From Pachypanchax playfairii (taxonomy: Eukaryota; Chordata; Actinopteri; Cyprinodontiformes; Aplocheilidae): a stretch of 64,000 nucleotides of DNA. The translations under genes were made by a program, and so were the position numbers. Positions within the stretch are counted from its first letter, which is position 1. The number at the start of each line of letters is the position of its first letter. The DNA lies in assembly GCA_006937955.1 (NCBI GenBank), contig SSNP01000068.1, forward strand, positions 481,201 to 545,200, in the 5' to 3' direction. Below are positions 44,744-55,761 of the stretch, piece by piece. The notes under the pieces were generated by a model. The model was not told the DNA's origin, did no database searches, and saw nothing but the letters and a program-made list of their open reading frames with translations.

Positions 44744-47700
44744 GTGTGTTTTGGTATCCTTATGGGGACCGTCCATTGACTTCCATTGATTTTAGTAACT
44801 AGATTTATACCTAACCCAAACCCTTTTACTAACCTTAACCATTACTGATCTATAACTAACCCTAAGACTAACTAAAACTCTATTCACACCATACCTATAA
44901 ACCTAACCCCTAACCCTAAAAAGGGGAGTCCCCCTCATGGGGACCAGGCTTCGGTCCCCACAAGAACCCTCGGACCCCAGAAAGATAGTAAAAGTCAGGA
45001 AACGGGTCCCCAGGAGGTCAGAAATACAAACCCNGGACTCTGGAGCCGTGAAGAGACTCTACACACTGGACGGGAAACAGGTGGGTCAATAACTTCCTGT
45101 TTTATACACAGAAACCCTGAAAATGTATAAAACATTTAAATATCATAACATAGTGGGTTTAAAACTAACAGACACAGGAGGAGAACCAGCTGGTCTGGTT
45201 CACATGGACCCTGGTCTTAGTCCTAGACCAGCTGTGTCTCTTTGCTTGTGGCATGTAAAGACCCAGCAGCCAGTTTGGGCCTGAAGCGAGGACAGGAGAA
45301 GCCTTCAGCAGTGTGGAGGACTGAAGAGACCACATTGTGTAGGGGGATCATTGTAGACCCCTGGACACACAGGTTAAGGTTCGGTTGTCTGGACAACAAA
45401 GCCGTTAGATCCGGGGTTAACAGATACTGATGTTCTGTGGTTTTTGTTTGAAGTCCACGTCCACAGCAGCGTCTCAGGTCCGGTAGTCCAGCTGGACTGA
45501 CTGTAGAACCAGCAGGGTGGTGGTACCATGATGATCAGGGCCACACGGATCAGATCTGTCCTCAGTAAACAAGTTAAATCATCATTTTATTGTATTTCTG
45601 CTGATTTTTTGGAACTTGTGATTTTCATTGAGTGACTCAGAATCAGCTGATTTAAACAGTAATAAACCGACTGACCAGTTCGTGGTTTCATCTACAGTCT
45701 GAAGCGTCTGTAAGTCTTCAGAGCTCGTCATGTTGGATGTTAAAGCCGAGGAAGTGCAGCAGTCAGCTGAAACCGAGTCATTAAACAGACTGAATATGTT
45801 CTGATCCGCTCGGTTCTGGTTAAGGATTTAAACTTATCTCACTCTGACTGGCTGAGCTATTTTTACCGCACACACATGCAGGTTTTGAAGTGACAGATAA
45901 GTGTGTTGGCTGTGCTGATGAGAGCGGCGAGCTGAAGGAACGCAGACACAGCAGAACGCCTGATGGGCGTCGGCTTGTTGTGAACGCAGCTCAGATTGCT
46001 GTAAAAAGTAAGACTTTTATGTAATCACACATGCACACAGGCTTTATGCTGCAGAACTCTCCATGCTGCTGCCGCATTGACTCGGATAAAATAAAAGCAA
46101 CAGCCGCTTGCCTTCAAAGTAAAAGCATCCAGGAAGCATCTTGTTTTAGTTCTGAAATAGTTTATTAAAGCCTGCTTATTCATTAAGGCGGGTATTTTCA
46201 TTACTGACAACCGGTTGGTAAAAGAAATACTAATTAGTTCATTTACATTGAGCTGAACTCAGCCTTCAGATATTTAACTACTGTATCTGTATTTAAAGGT
46301 TTATCTGTGTGAACCTGTGATTTATAACAGGTTGTTAAAATCCGATGTAAGAAAAGTCACTTAATACATGTTACTTTCTTCTTCTTTGTAAAACATTCAC
46401 AAAAAATGAAAAAAAAAACAGTTTTACATTAAATGGGACTTTTATTTTGAAGGCAGTGGACATAATAAAGGCTTTTATTCTCTCAGCTTCAGTCTTTACA
46501 GAATCAGTGTGAATGCACCATGTTTGTGTGTCTCTGTGTGTGTGTGTCCTTTCAGTTTGTGCAACTGGGACAGAACCACCACCTCTCGCTCTGCCGTGTG
46601 GTTACCATGGCAACCAGTCGCCCAGTAAGATCCTGGTTGCTACAGATACACACATGTGGAATGTTCGGTCCTGTTCCAGAATCGTTAGGGATCTGTTTCC
46701 ATAGCAACAGAACAGCATTAAAATTCCTCAGCCCTGACTCTGGATCACTCTGTTGTCTGTTTCACACTTTGTAGTTTGGTAAAACTCGGACGTGTCAGCT
46801 GGAAGTCCTTCCATATGTCTTCTAAACAGAGTGTCCTTCAGGTCCTGGTGTCTCGGATCAGAGTGTCCTTCAGGTCCTGGTGTCTCGGATCAGAGTTTCC
46901 TTCAGGTCCTCGTGTCTCGGATCAGAGTGTCCTTCAGGTCCTCGTGTCTGAGATCAGAGTTTCCTTCAGGTCCTCGTGTCTCGGATCAGAGTTTCCTTCA
47001 TGTCCTCGTGTCTCGGATCAGAGTTTCCTTCAGGTCCTCGTGTCTCAGTGTAAATCTGGGACACATCAGTGAACAGTTTGTTTTTAATCCCCAGACATTT
47101 CTCGACAGCACAGTGTGTTTGTTTCAGTCTGTCAGATCAGCAAACAGGAGTCAAATATTCCCATCTGTCCTCTGCTGTCTCACACACACCCACACACACA
47201 CACACACACCCACACACACACACACACACACNTCACAGAGGCCATCAAACTGGACTCTGGAGCCGTGAAGAGACTCTACACACTGGACGGGAAACAGGTG
47301 GGTCAATAACTTCCTGTTTTATACACAGAAACCCTGAAAATGTATAAAACATTTAAATATCATAACATAGTGGGTTTAAAACTAACAGACACAGGAGGAG
47401 AACCAGCTGGTCTGGTTCACATGGACCCTGGTCTTAGTCCTAGACCAGCTGTGTCTCTTTGCTTGTGGCATGTAAAGACCCAGCAGCCAGTTTGGGCCTG
47501 AAGCGAGGACAGGAGAAGCCTTCAGCAGTGTGGAGGACTGAAGAGACCACATTGTGTAGGGGGATCATTGTAGACCCCTGGACACACAGGTTAAGGTTCG
47601 GTTGTCTGGACAACAAAGCCGTTAGATCCGGGGTTAACAGATACTGATGTTCTGTGGTTTTTGTTTGAAGTCCACGTCCACAGCAGCGTCTCAGGTCCGG

Positions 47701-49749
47701 TAGTCCAGCTGGACTGACTGTAGAACCAGCAGGGTGGTGGTACCATGATGATCAGGGCCACACGGATCAGATCTGTCCTCAGTAAACAAGTTAAATCATC
47801 ATTTTATTGTATTTCTGCTGATTTTTTGGAACTTGTGATTTTCATTGAGTGACTCAGAATCAGCTGATTTAAACAGTAATAAACCGACTGACCAGTTCGT
47901 GGTTTCATCTACAGTCTGAAGCGTCTGTAAGTCTTCAGAGCTCGTCATGTTGGATGTTAAAGCCGAGGAAGTGCAGCAGTCAGCTGAAACCGAGTCATTA
48001 AACAGACTGAATATGTTCTGATCCGCTCGGTTCTGGTTAAGGATTTAAACTTATCTCACTCTGACTGGCTGAGCTATTTTTACCGCACACACATGCAGGT
48101 TTTGAAGTGACAGATAAGTGTGTTGGCTGTGCTGATGAGAGCGGCGAGCTGAAGGAACGCAGACACAGCAGAACGCCTGATGGGCGTCGGCTTGTTGTGA
48201 ACGCAGCTCAGATTGCTGTAAAAAGTAAGACTTTTATGTAATCACACATGCACACAGGCTTTATGCTGCAGAACTCTCCATGCTGCTGCCGCATTGACTC
48301 GGATAAAATAAAAGCAACAGCCGCTTGCCTTCAAAGTAAAAGCATCCAGGAAGCATCTTGTTTTAGTTCTGAAATAGTTTATTAAAGCCTGCTTATTCAT
48401 TAAGGCGGGTATTTTCATTACTGACAACCGGTTGGTAAAAGAAATACTAATTAGTTCATTTACATTGAGCTGAACTCAGCCTTCAGATATTTAACTACTG
48501 TATCTGTATTTAAAGGTTTATCTGTGTGAACCTGTGATTTATAACAGGTTGTTAAAATCCGATGTAAGAAAAGTCACTTAATACATGTTACTTTCTTCTT
48601 CTTTGTAAAACATTCACAAAAAATGAAAAAAAAAACAGTTTTACATTAAATGGGACTTTTATTTTGAAGGCAGTGGACATAATAAAGGCTTTTATTCTCT
48701 CAGCTTCAGTCTTTACAGAATCAGTGTGAATGCACCATGTTTGTGTGTCTCTGTGTGTGTGTGTCCTTTCAGTTTGTGCAACTGGGACAGAACCACCACC
48801 TCTCGCTCTGCCGTGTGGTTACCATGGCAACCAGTCGCCCAGTAAGATCCTGGTTGCTACAGATACACACATGTGGAATGTTCGGTCCTGTTCCAGAATC
48901 GTTAGGGATCTGTTTCCATAGCAACAGAACAGCATTAAAATTCCTCAGCCCTGACTCTGGATCACTCTGTTGTCTGTTTCACACTTTGTAGTTTGGTAAA
49001 ACTCGGACGTGTCAGCTGGAAGTCCTTCCATATGTCTTCTAAACAGAGTGTCCTTCAGGTCCTGGTGTCTCGGATCAGAGTGTCCTTCAGGTCCTGGTGT
49101 CTCGGATCAGAGTTTCCTTCAGGTCCTCGTGTCTCGGATCAGAGTGTCCTTCAGGTCCTCGTGTCTGAGATCAGAGTTTCCTTCAGGTCCTCGTGTCTCG
49201 GATCAGAGTTTCCTTCATGTCCTCGTGTCTCGGATCAGAGTTTCCTTCATGTCCTCGTGTCTCGGATCAGAGTTTCCTTCAGGTCCTCGTGTCTCAGTGT
49301 AAATCTGGGACACATCAGTGAACAGTTTGTTTTTAATCCCCAGACATTTCTCGACAGCACAGTGTGTTTGTTTCAGTCTGTCAGATCAGCAAACAGGAGT
49401 CAAATATTCCCATCTGTCCTCTGCTGTCTCACACACACCCACACACACACACACACACAAGTGTGTTTTGGTATCCTTATGGGGACCGTCCATTGACTTC
49501 CATTGATTTTAGTAACTAGATTTATACCTAACCCAAACCCTTTTACTAACCTTAACCATTACTGATCTATAACTAACCCTAAGACTAACTAAAACTCTAT
49601 TCACACCATACCTATAAACCTAACCCCTAACCCTAAAAAGGGGAGTCCCCCTCATGGGGACCAGGCTTCGGTCCCCACAAGAACCCTCGGACCCCAGAAA
49701 GATAGTAAAAGTCAGGAAACGGGTCCCCAGGAGGTCAGAAATACAAACC

Positions 49750-49826
<77 letters not shown>

Positions 49827-50120
49827 GTGTGTTTTGGTATCCTTATGGGGACCGTCCATTGACTTCCATTGATTTTAGTAACTAGATTTATACCTAACCC
49901 AAACCCTTTTACTAACCTTAACCATTACTGATCTATAACTAACCCTAAGACTAACTAAAACTCTATTCACACCATACCTATAAACCTAACCCCTAACCCT
50001 AAAAAGGGGAGTCCCCCTCATGGGGACCAGGCTTCGGTCCCCACAAGAACCCTCGGACCCCAGAAAGATAGTAAAAGTCAGGAAACGGGTCCCCAGGAGG
50101 TCAGAAATACAAACACAACC

Positions 50121-50197
<77 letters not shown>

Positions 50198-53100
50198 ATG
50201 CACACACACACAAAGATTGAATAAGGGATTGACTGAGTGTATTTCTGTGCATGTGTGTGTGCGTGCATGCGTGTGCGTGTGTAGTTAACCTGTCTGCAGG
50301 ATTTCTTCGGGGATGACGATGTGTTCATGGCCTGCGGTCCGGAGAAGTTTCGATACGCTCAGGACGACTTTGTGCTCACACACACAGGAAAAACTCCAGC
50401 CTTCGTTAACGGTAACACATCAGTACAAGTTTAATACTTTAACCAGTTATACTACAACCCCAGTTCCCAAAAAAAGTGTAAATAACAACAGAATCCTCGA
50501 TGTGTAAAACTCCTAAACTCAGATTTTATTCCTAATAACAGATAAACAACACATCAGTTCGTTTTGAGTTTAATGGAGCATCTAGTTGGTCTGCAGAGTG
50601 TTTCAGTCTGCTGTGGTCACGTTACAACAAATAAAACTCATAAAAGCCTTTTAAAAAGTTTCTGTTTAAAACAGACAAATAACATCTGAGAAACAACAAC
50701 AAATCAATTCTTTATGGAATAAAAGCAGAACCTCCAGAACACGCTTCACTCTGACCTCATAAATAAATAAATAAATAAAACTTCTAAAACCAAAAAGTCT
50801 CTAAAATAAAACAGAAAACATCCGACATGCAGCCTGTATGTAGCAGGTAAGAGGAAGGAAACTCTTGCTGTGGTTAGAAATTTAAATATTATTTAATTTC
50901 AATTTAATTATTATTTATTCAGTATTAAACAGTAAATTATGTAAACAAACAGAATAAACTGATTCTATGTATAAAAGTAAAATAAAACTCATCTGTGTGT
51001 TGATCTCTGTTCAGAGTGCAGGACCAAAACATCTCGTTCAGCTGCTCCTCAAAAAACTCCTAAAACGCCGAGCGGCTCGGGTTTGTCCTCTAAGACTCTG
51101 CCCAAAGGCCTGTCCAGGACAAAGTCACCTGGTCCAGGTAGGAAACAACATTTGGATCTTTTATTCTTTAGTTTTCTGCAGTAAAGTCTCAGAATATGTT
51201 TGAAATGTTTAAATATAAAGTCAAGCTGAATCTAATAAACAGAAAGTCAGTCAGTCGATGAAACTCCTCAGATCAGAAGACAAATGTCTTCAAGAACCAA
51301 GAAAAATGTCTTGTTGTATGTTTTAACTCACCAGGAAGGACTCAGAACCTTCACACAGTCATATGAAGCCCTCATTCATTTTGACCAATCAGAATGCTTT
51401 TCCTCCTACAAGCAGCCAATGAGGCTTCAGGATTGCAGTCAGCTGGGAGATCAAACCGATCCAGTCCGTCTCCCACCAGTCCTGGTTCACGGCGAAGCCT
51501 CAAGGTCAGTCAGCTGTGTTAACAGTGAGAAACAATCAAACTTTATGGGATAAAATGTGTTTTAACAAACTAAATCCATCATCCATCAGGGTCTGAGATA
51601 AAACCATGACTCATAAACACACAAGATATATTCTTTAGATTATTCCAGACATCAGAGACAGACGTGTTCTGAGATTAAAGCTGGATTATAACAACACAAA
51701 CCTGTGAATATAGAACTGGTTTGATCTGGTTTCTGTTCCTGAACCACCTCCTGTCTCCAGATGTCCCCACGTCGCTCCTCCTCCACAGACGTAAACGGAG
51801 AAGCCGAGGAGACGGACGACAACGTCGAAGGTTTGAATTTAACTTCAACTTCTGAGTGTCGGAGACGTTACAGTCCAGATTATAGTTGAACATTAGGCTG
51901 ATTATCAATATTTTATAAGTGATCGGGTTACAGGTCTGAGTTCAGACAGACAGTCAGGATGCAGATCCTGGATCAGTGATCAGGTTACAGGTCTGAGTTC
52001 AGACGGTCAGGATGCAGATCCTGGATCAGTGATCAGGTTACAGGTCTGAGTTCAGACGGTCAGGATGCAGATCCTGGATCAGTGATCGGGTTACAGGTCT
52101 GAGTTCAGACAGACAGTCAGGATGCAGATCCTGGATCAGTGATCAGGTTACAGGTCTGAGTTCAGACGGTCAGGATGCAGATCCTGGATCAGTGATCGGG
52201 TTACAGGTCTGAGTTCAGACGGTCAGGATGCAGATCCTGGATCAGTGATCGGGTTACAGGTCTGAGTTCAGACGGTCAGGATGCAGATCCTGGATCAGTG
52301 ATCAGGTTACAGGTCTGAGTTCAGACAGTCAGGATGCAGATCCTGGATCAGTGATCAGGTTACAGGTCTGAGTTCAGACGGTCAGGATGCAGATCCTGGA
52401 TCAGTGATCGGGTTACAGGTCTGAGTTCAGACAGTCAGGATGCAGATCCTGGATCAGTGATCGGGTTACAGGTCTGAGTTCAGACGGTCAGGATGCAGAT
52501 CCTGGATCAGCGATCAGGTTACAGGTCTGAGTTCAGACAGTCAGGATGCAGATCCTGGATCAGCGATCAGGTTACAGGTCTGAGTTCAGACGGTCAGGAT
52601 GCAGATCCTGGATCAGCGATCAGGTTACAGGTCTGAGTTCAGACAGTCAGGATGCAGATCCTGGATCAGTGATCGGGTTACAGGTCTGAGTTCAGACAGT
52701 CAGGATGCAGATCCTGGATCAGTGATCGGGTTACAGGTGTTTGAAGGTCTCGGATCTGTAAATGTGTTAGTTTAATTTAAAAGATTTTTTTCATGAAGTT
52801 TATGAGTTTATCTAAAGTAAACCTGTTTATTCTCACAGTGAACGGAAACCGATCAGTTTCTTCATCCATCATCAACGAGAAATACAAAGTTGGAAAAGTG
52901 ATCGGAGACGGAAACTTTGCTGTGGTGAAGGAGTGTGTGGAGAGGTAAACACCAGCTGTTTAAACCAAGTGGAACAGTTTGTGTGTTGAGGTGACTGAAC
53001 TGAACAGCAGGAGACTCTGGATGTAACTGCTGGTGGTTTGTGTCTGCAGGTCGACGGGTCAGGAATACGCTCTGAAGATCATCGATAAAGCTCGCTGCTG

Positions 53101-55761
53101 CGGGAAGGTAACGACAGGTTACAGGTTATAATGATGTCTGACTGGAGTTAAACTCTAATTAATTAGTTTAAACAGTTACGATGTAGCAGCTGATTTTCAT
53201 CTGAGAATGAGTCTCTTATTAAACCTGAATGTGTTGTTACAGGAACACCTGATAGAAAACGAGGTGGCGGTCCTGAGGAGGGTCCGACATCCGAGCATCA
53301 TCCAGTTAATCGAGGTGGATGAAACTCCGACTCAGCTCTTCCTGGTCATGGAGCTCGTTAAGGTCGCTTGTCTTCGTTAAACCCAATCATCTTGTTGTTT
53401 ATACAGAAACATGTCACATGATTCTTCTCTGTTTATTACAAACTGATCTGATTCTCTTTGATCTTTTTCTCTGTTTTTACATCTGTTGGACATTTTTATC
53501 TCTAAATAAAATAAATAAAATTTATCTCTAAATAAAGGTAAATAAATACGTGTTTGAACTCTTGTTCTACTCTTTCTGTTCCTTCAGGGCGGCGACCTGT
53601 TCGACGCCATCACCTCCTCCACAAAGTACAGCGAGCACGACGCCAGCGCCATGGTGTTCAACCTGGCTGGAGCCATAAAGTACCTGCACCAGATGAACAT
53701 TGTCCATAGAGACATCAAACCAGAGAACCTGCTGGTACTAACATGTTTAAATAAATACCTGCAAGAATAGAAAGAAACAGTTAATTTAATATAAACATGT
53801 TGATTTGATAGAAGTGTTCAGTGTGTTCAGTAAATGGTAAAACTCTGCCACCTGCTGGTGAGAACTGATAACAGCAGTTATAAAATCCATCACAGTAATT
53901 CTCCTGATTGTTCTGCTTCGTTCATGACTGACAGGATCAATATCTAAATATTTTAAAGCTTTATAAATAAACCAGAACTTAAACGGCTCCAGTCTGCTCG
54001 TTAGGAGCGAGTCAATGCTCCGTTAATTCTGAGAGAATATTCAGAGTCTTTGTTGTTGTTCAGGTGTGTGAGTATCCAGACGGCACCAAGTCACTGAAAC
54101 TCGGGGACTTCGGTTTGGCGACGGTGGTTGAAGGACCGCTTTACACCGTGTGTGGGACACCGACGTACGTGGCTCCTGAGATCATCGCCGAGACCGGGTG
54201 AGAAGGTCAAATCAGGTTACAGTCAGACCAGCTGATTAGATTTGGTATGAAGTTATTTTAGGTCATGTGCAGAGAAAAGATGGCGGGTCATCCTGCACTC
54301 CAGGGCTGCCTCCAAATACACGTCACATTTAATTTCCTGTTTGAGTGGAGCTGATGCAGAAGGATGGCTGGTCTCAGATCAGAACTCGACCTTCAGTAAC
54401 AGTAAATATACACGTCAGCTGTTAAAACACGAACAGGATTTTTATCATTTTAACTAGAAATAAAATCATCTAATGAAGGTCTGATTATCAGATTATTAAA
54501 CCAGTAAATTTGGGTTTTTAGCAGTAAAAGCTACAGAAAACGTGATGTGTTACTGTGTCTTTGTGTCTCTGTTGTTTGGATTCTTCAAATAATTAAATAA
54601 AAAAGTCTTTATTTGACTTTTAAATATTGTGATTAGCTTTCGCTGTAAGTTTTTATTAGAATTAGTGTGATAATATTTAGATTCTTTAGAAGTTACCGGT
54701 ACAACCTGTTTCACATGTGAGACACGTGACCTGGGCTGGACGTCCTAGTGTTCGGGTCTTTTGTTGGACCCGTGTGTTGTAACAGAGTCTTGGTCCTGTG
54801 TGTGTAGTTATGGTTTAAAGGTGGACATCTGGGCGGCTGGAGTGATCGCGTATATCCTGCTCTGTGGATTTCCTCCTTTCAGAAGGTCAGTGGATCAAAA
54901 TCTCTTTACTTGGACATAAATACATGAATCCATTTGTACCTGTACTGAAGTATTGTCTTTTTTAACTTTATTGGTGTGAAGTAACTTGAAGTAACTCTGA
55001 GTTTTAAGAGGATTCTTGAGAATCAGCTGAGTTCTGAGCAGATGGTTTAACCCTGTCAGGTCTCTAACAGAGAAGCTGTGTGTCTCCCTCAGTGAGAACA
55101 ATGTCCAGGAGGAACTGTTTGACCAGATCCTCAGAGGGAAGCTGGAGTTTCCGTCTCCGGATTGGGACACCGTCAGCTTACCAGCGAAGGTACAGCTCGC
55201 TCATCCTGACAGGCGTTTTCACCTGGAAACAAACTGTTTGATGATTTAATAACATCTGATGCTCTAAAAGACTTTCCATCTAATATTAAAACATCTTTTA
55301 TAGAGAAAAATGATCAAAGATTCGATTATAAGATCAAATTATAGCTGTAATAAAATCTTCTCTGGAAGAGACGGAGGACAGTAACACCTCCTGAGTTTAG
55401 GATTTATAAAAGCCTCATTCATCACTTCAGTCATGTGGTTTCTAACAGTCACATGACCTGCTTCTCAGATGCTGATTAGTCAGATGCTGCAGGTGAACGT
55501 GGACGCTCGTTTCACTGCAGAAGAAGTCCTGTCCCACCCGTGGGTGACGGTGAGAACAGAAACATGCTGCAGTCTGATTCTTCATTCAGACTCATGATGT
55601 TTTAATTTAATTTATTATTTATGTTGTTTTTATAGGACGACGCGCCGTTAGAGTCCAACACTGTGAGCAGCACTGAAGACCACGCTGATGGAGACGCTCT
55701 AGAATCAGACCATGAATCTCCAACACTGGAAACCAAACAAGTTCCTTCACCGCTGGTCTAG
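38018..55761 (+). CDS. dclk2: Doublecortin-like kinase 2-like gene
   Basis: Microtubule-binding Ser/Thr kinase of the DCX/CaMK group. Fifteen exons join in frame (2154 nt, 717 aa): 38018-38447, 41915-42309, 50285-50411, 51015-51137, 51443-51504, 51761-51830, 52839-52944, 53050-53107, 53243-53362, 53588-53734, 54064-54197, 54808-54885, 55093-55189, 55469-55549, 55636-55761. Two DCX domains (about 74-160 and 218-305), a Ser/Thr/Pro-rich linker, and a kinase domain (about 418-675) with GDGNFAVVKE, Lys447, HRD at 537-539, DFG at 561-563 and APE at 583-585. CASNEPYRKVEYTK, GDGNFAVVKECVERSTG and KARCCGKEHLIENE resemble DCLK2 more than DCLK1. The tail after the kinase is only about 40 residues. Which teleost paralogue (a or b) cannot be decided here. 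Confidence 0.93.
38448..41914. other. dclk2 intron 1
   Basis: About 3.5 kb with a short CA-rich tract at 41330-41366. Frames here show no domain. No further exon seen. Confidence 0.5.
41915..42309 (+). CDS. dclk2: dclk2 coding exon 2 (end of DCX1, linker, DCX domain 2)
   Basis: Acceptor TCTGCTCAG and donor AAACAG|GTGGGT. Encodes ECYVCASNEPYRKVEY, a Thr/Ser/Gly-rich linker, then KPKLVTVIRSGVKPRKAVRI and LYTLDGKQ of DCX2. The 3' end of this exon is repeated at 45035 and 47233. Confidence 0.93.
44060..44155. repeat. 32-bp VNTR, 3 units (copy A)
   Basis: Units of the form GTTTCCTTCAGGTCCTCGTG followed by TCTCGGATCAGA. The same array has 7 units in copy B and 8 in copy C. Confidence 0.9.
44282..45033. 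repeat. CA microsatellites and two CA-flanked GGGGACC elements
   Basis: (AC)n at 44282-44366 and 44657-44741 alternate with the 290-bp unit at 44367-44658 and 44742-45033. Same unit as at 23203-23493. The second unit ends at the n junction. Confidence 0.9.
45034..45034. other. Single-n assembly junction
   Basis: Joins the end of a CA-flanked element directly to the middle of exon 2 sequence, an implausible natural boundary. Confidence 0.85.
45035..45080 (+). pseudogene. Duplicate 3' end of dclk2 exon 2 (copy B)
   Basis: Identical to 42264-42309 and followed by the same donor. It has no acceptor, so it cannot be used as an exon as assembled. Confidence 0.85.
46831..47054. repeat. 32-bp VNTR, 7 units (copy B)
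   Basis: Same unit as at 44060. Unit-to-unit variants (GGTCCTGG/GGTCCTCG, CTCGGA/CTGAGA) show internal structure shared with copy C. Confidence 0.9.
47232..47232. other. Single-n assembly junction
   Basis: Joins a CA tract to exon 2 sequence. Confidence 0.85.
47233..47297 (+). pseudogene. Duplicate 3' end of dclk2 exon 2 (copy C)
   Basis: Identical to 42245-42309, followed by the same donor and lacking an acceptor. Confidence 0.85.
49048..49303. repeat. 32-bp VNTR, 8 units (copy C)
   Basis: As copy B with one additional unit carrying the CATGTCC variant. Confidence 0.9.
49459..50200. repeat. CA-flanked GGGGACC elements and CA microsatellites (copy C)
   Basis: Two 290-bp units separated by (AC)n at 49751-49824 and followed by (AC)n to about 50200. 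The tract ends about 85 bases before the exon 3 acceptor. Confidence 0.9.
50285..50411 (+). CDS. dclk2: dclk2 coding exon 3 (end of DCX2)
   Basis: Acceptor GTGTGTAG and donor AACG|GTAACA. Encodes LTCLQDFFGDDDVFMACGPE and RYAQDDFVL, which match DCLK2. Confidence 0.92.
51015..51137 (+). CDS. dclk2: dclk2 coding exon 4 (Ser/Pro linker)
   Basis: Encodes ECRTKTSRSAAPQKTPKTPS and SRTKSPGP, a basic linker rich in S/T-P sites, between TGTTCAG and CCAG|GTAGGA. Confidence 0.88.
51443..51504 (+). CDS. dclk2: dclk2 coding exon 5 (linker)
   Basis: Encodes AGRSNRSSPSPTSPGSRRSL, matching the SPTSPGS linker word of the family. I chose the CAG four bases after an alternative acceptor because only this one keeps frame. 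Confidence 0.82.
51761..51830 (+). CDS. dclk2: dclk2 coding exon 6 (acidic linker)
   Basis: Encodes MSPRRSSSTDVNGEAEETDD. Acceptor CTGTCTCCAG; the donor GAAG|GTTTGA is weak, but frame with exon 7 requires it. Confidence 0.75.
51921..52738. repeat. 53-bp minisatellite, about 15 units
   Basis: Unit starts GATC(A/G)GGTTACAGGTCTGA and ends GATGCAGATCCTGGATCAGT. Units differ mainly at A/G and at an ACAG insertion. It lies in the intron between exon 6 and the first kinase exon. Confidence 0.95.
52839..53362 (+). CDS. dclk2: dclk2 coding exons 7-9 (kinase N-lobe)
   Basis: Exons 52839-52944, 53050-53107 and 53243-53362. They hold EKYKVGKVIGDGNFAVVKE (glycine loop), EYALKIIDKA with catalytic Lys447, and IENEVAVLRRVRHPSIIQL (alpha-C Glu). 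The exon 9 donor is AAG|GTCGCT, unusual at +3 but the only one in frame. Confidence 0.92.
53588..54197 (+). CDS. dclk2: dclk2 coding exons 10-11 (catalytic and activation loops)
   Basis: Exons 53588-53734 and 54064-54197. GGDLFDAITSSTKYSEHDAS, IVHRDIKPENLL, KLGDFGLATVV and GTPTYVAPEIIAETG. All catalytic residues are present. Confidence 0.94.
54808..55549 (+). CDS. dclk2: dclk2 coding exons 12-14 (kinase C-lobe)
   Basis: Exons 54808-54885, 55093-55189 and 55469-55549. YGLKVDIWAAGVIAYILLCG, SENNVQEELFDQILRGKLEF and MLISQMLQVNVDARFTAEEV then HPWVT. Confidence 0.93.
55636..55761 (+). CDS. dclk2: dclk2 last coding exon (short C-terminal tail)
   Basis: Encodes DDAPLESNTVSSTEDHADGD to VPSPLV and stops at TAG 55759-55761. 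It keeps the conserved DDA after HPWVT but not the GKLKQHFN and TTALDKE words of the longer mammalian tail. Confidence 0.8.
   Translation, partial: DDAPLESNTVSSTEDHADGDALESDHESPTLETKQVPSPLV

Larger units (their letters stand above)
42264..45033. repeat. dclk2 intron block, copy A
   Basis: First of three near-identical blocks, each starting inside exon 2 and running into the intron. It has 3 units of the 32-bp VNTR and two CA-flanked elements. At least two substitutions separate it from copies B and C (near 42811 and 42953). Confidence 0.88.
45035..47231. repeat. dclk2 intron block, copy B
   Basis: Repeats copy A from inside exon 2 to the first CA tract, with 7 VNTR units. Ends within (AC)n at the n. 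Confidence 0.88.
47233..50284. repeat. dclk2 intron block, copy C, continuing to exon 3
   Basis: Third copy, with 8 VNTR units and two CA-flanked elements (49459-49750 and 49825-50123). It reads through without a gap into the real exon 3 acceptor. Confidence 0.88.

Noticed and set aside
51921..52738. 53-bp repeats as a coding repeat protein
   Set aside because: The period is not a multiple of three and the array lies between well-supported dclk2 exons.
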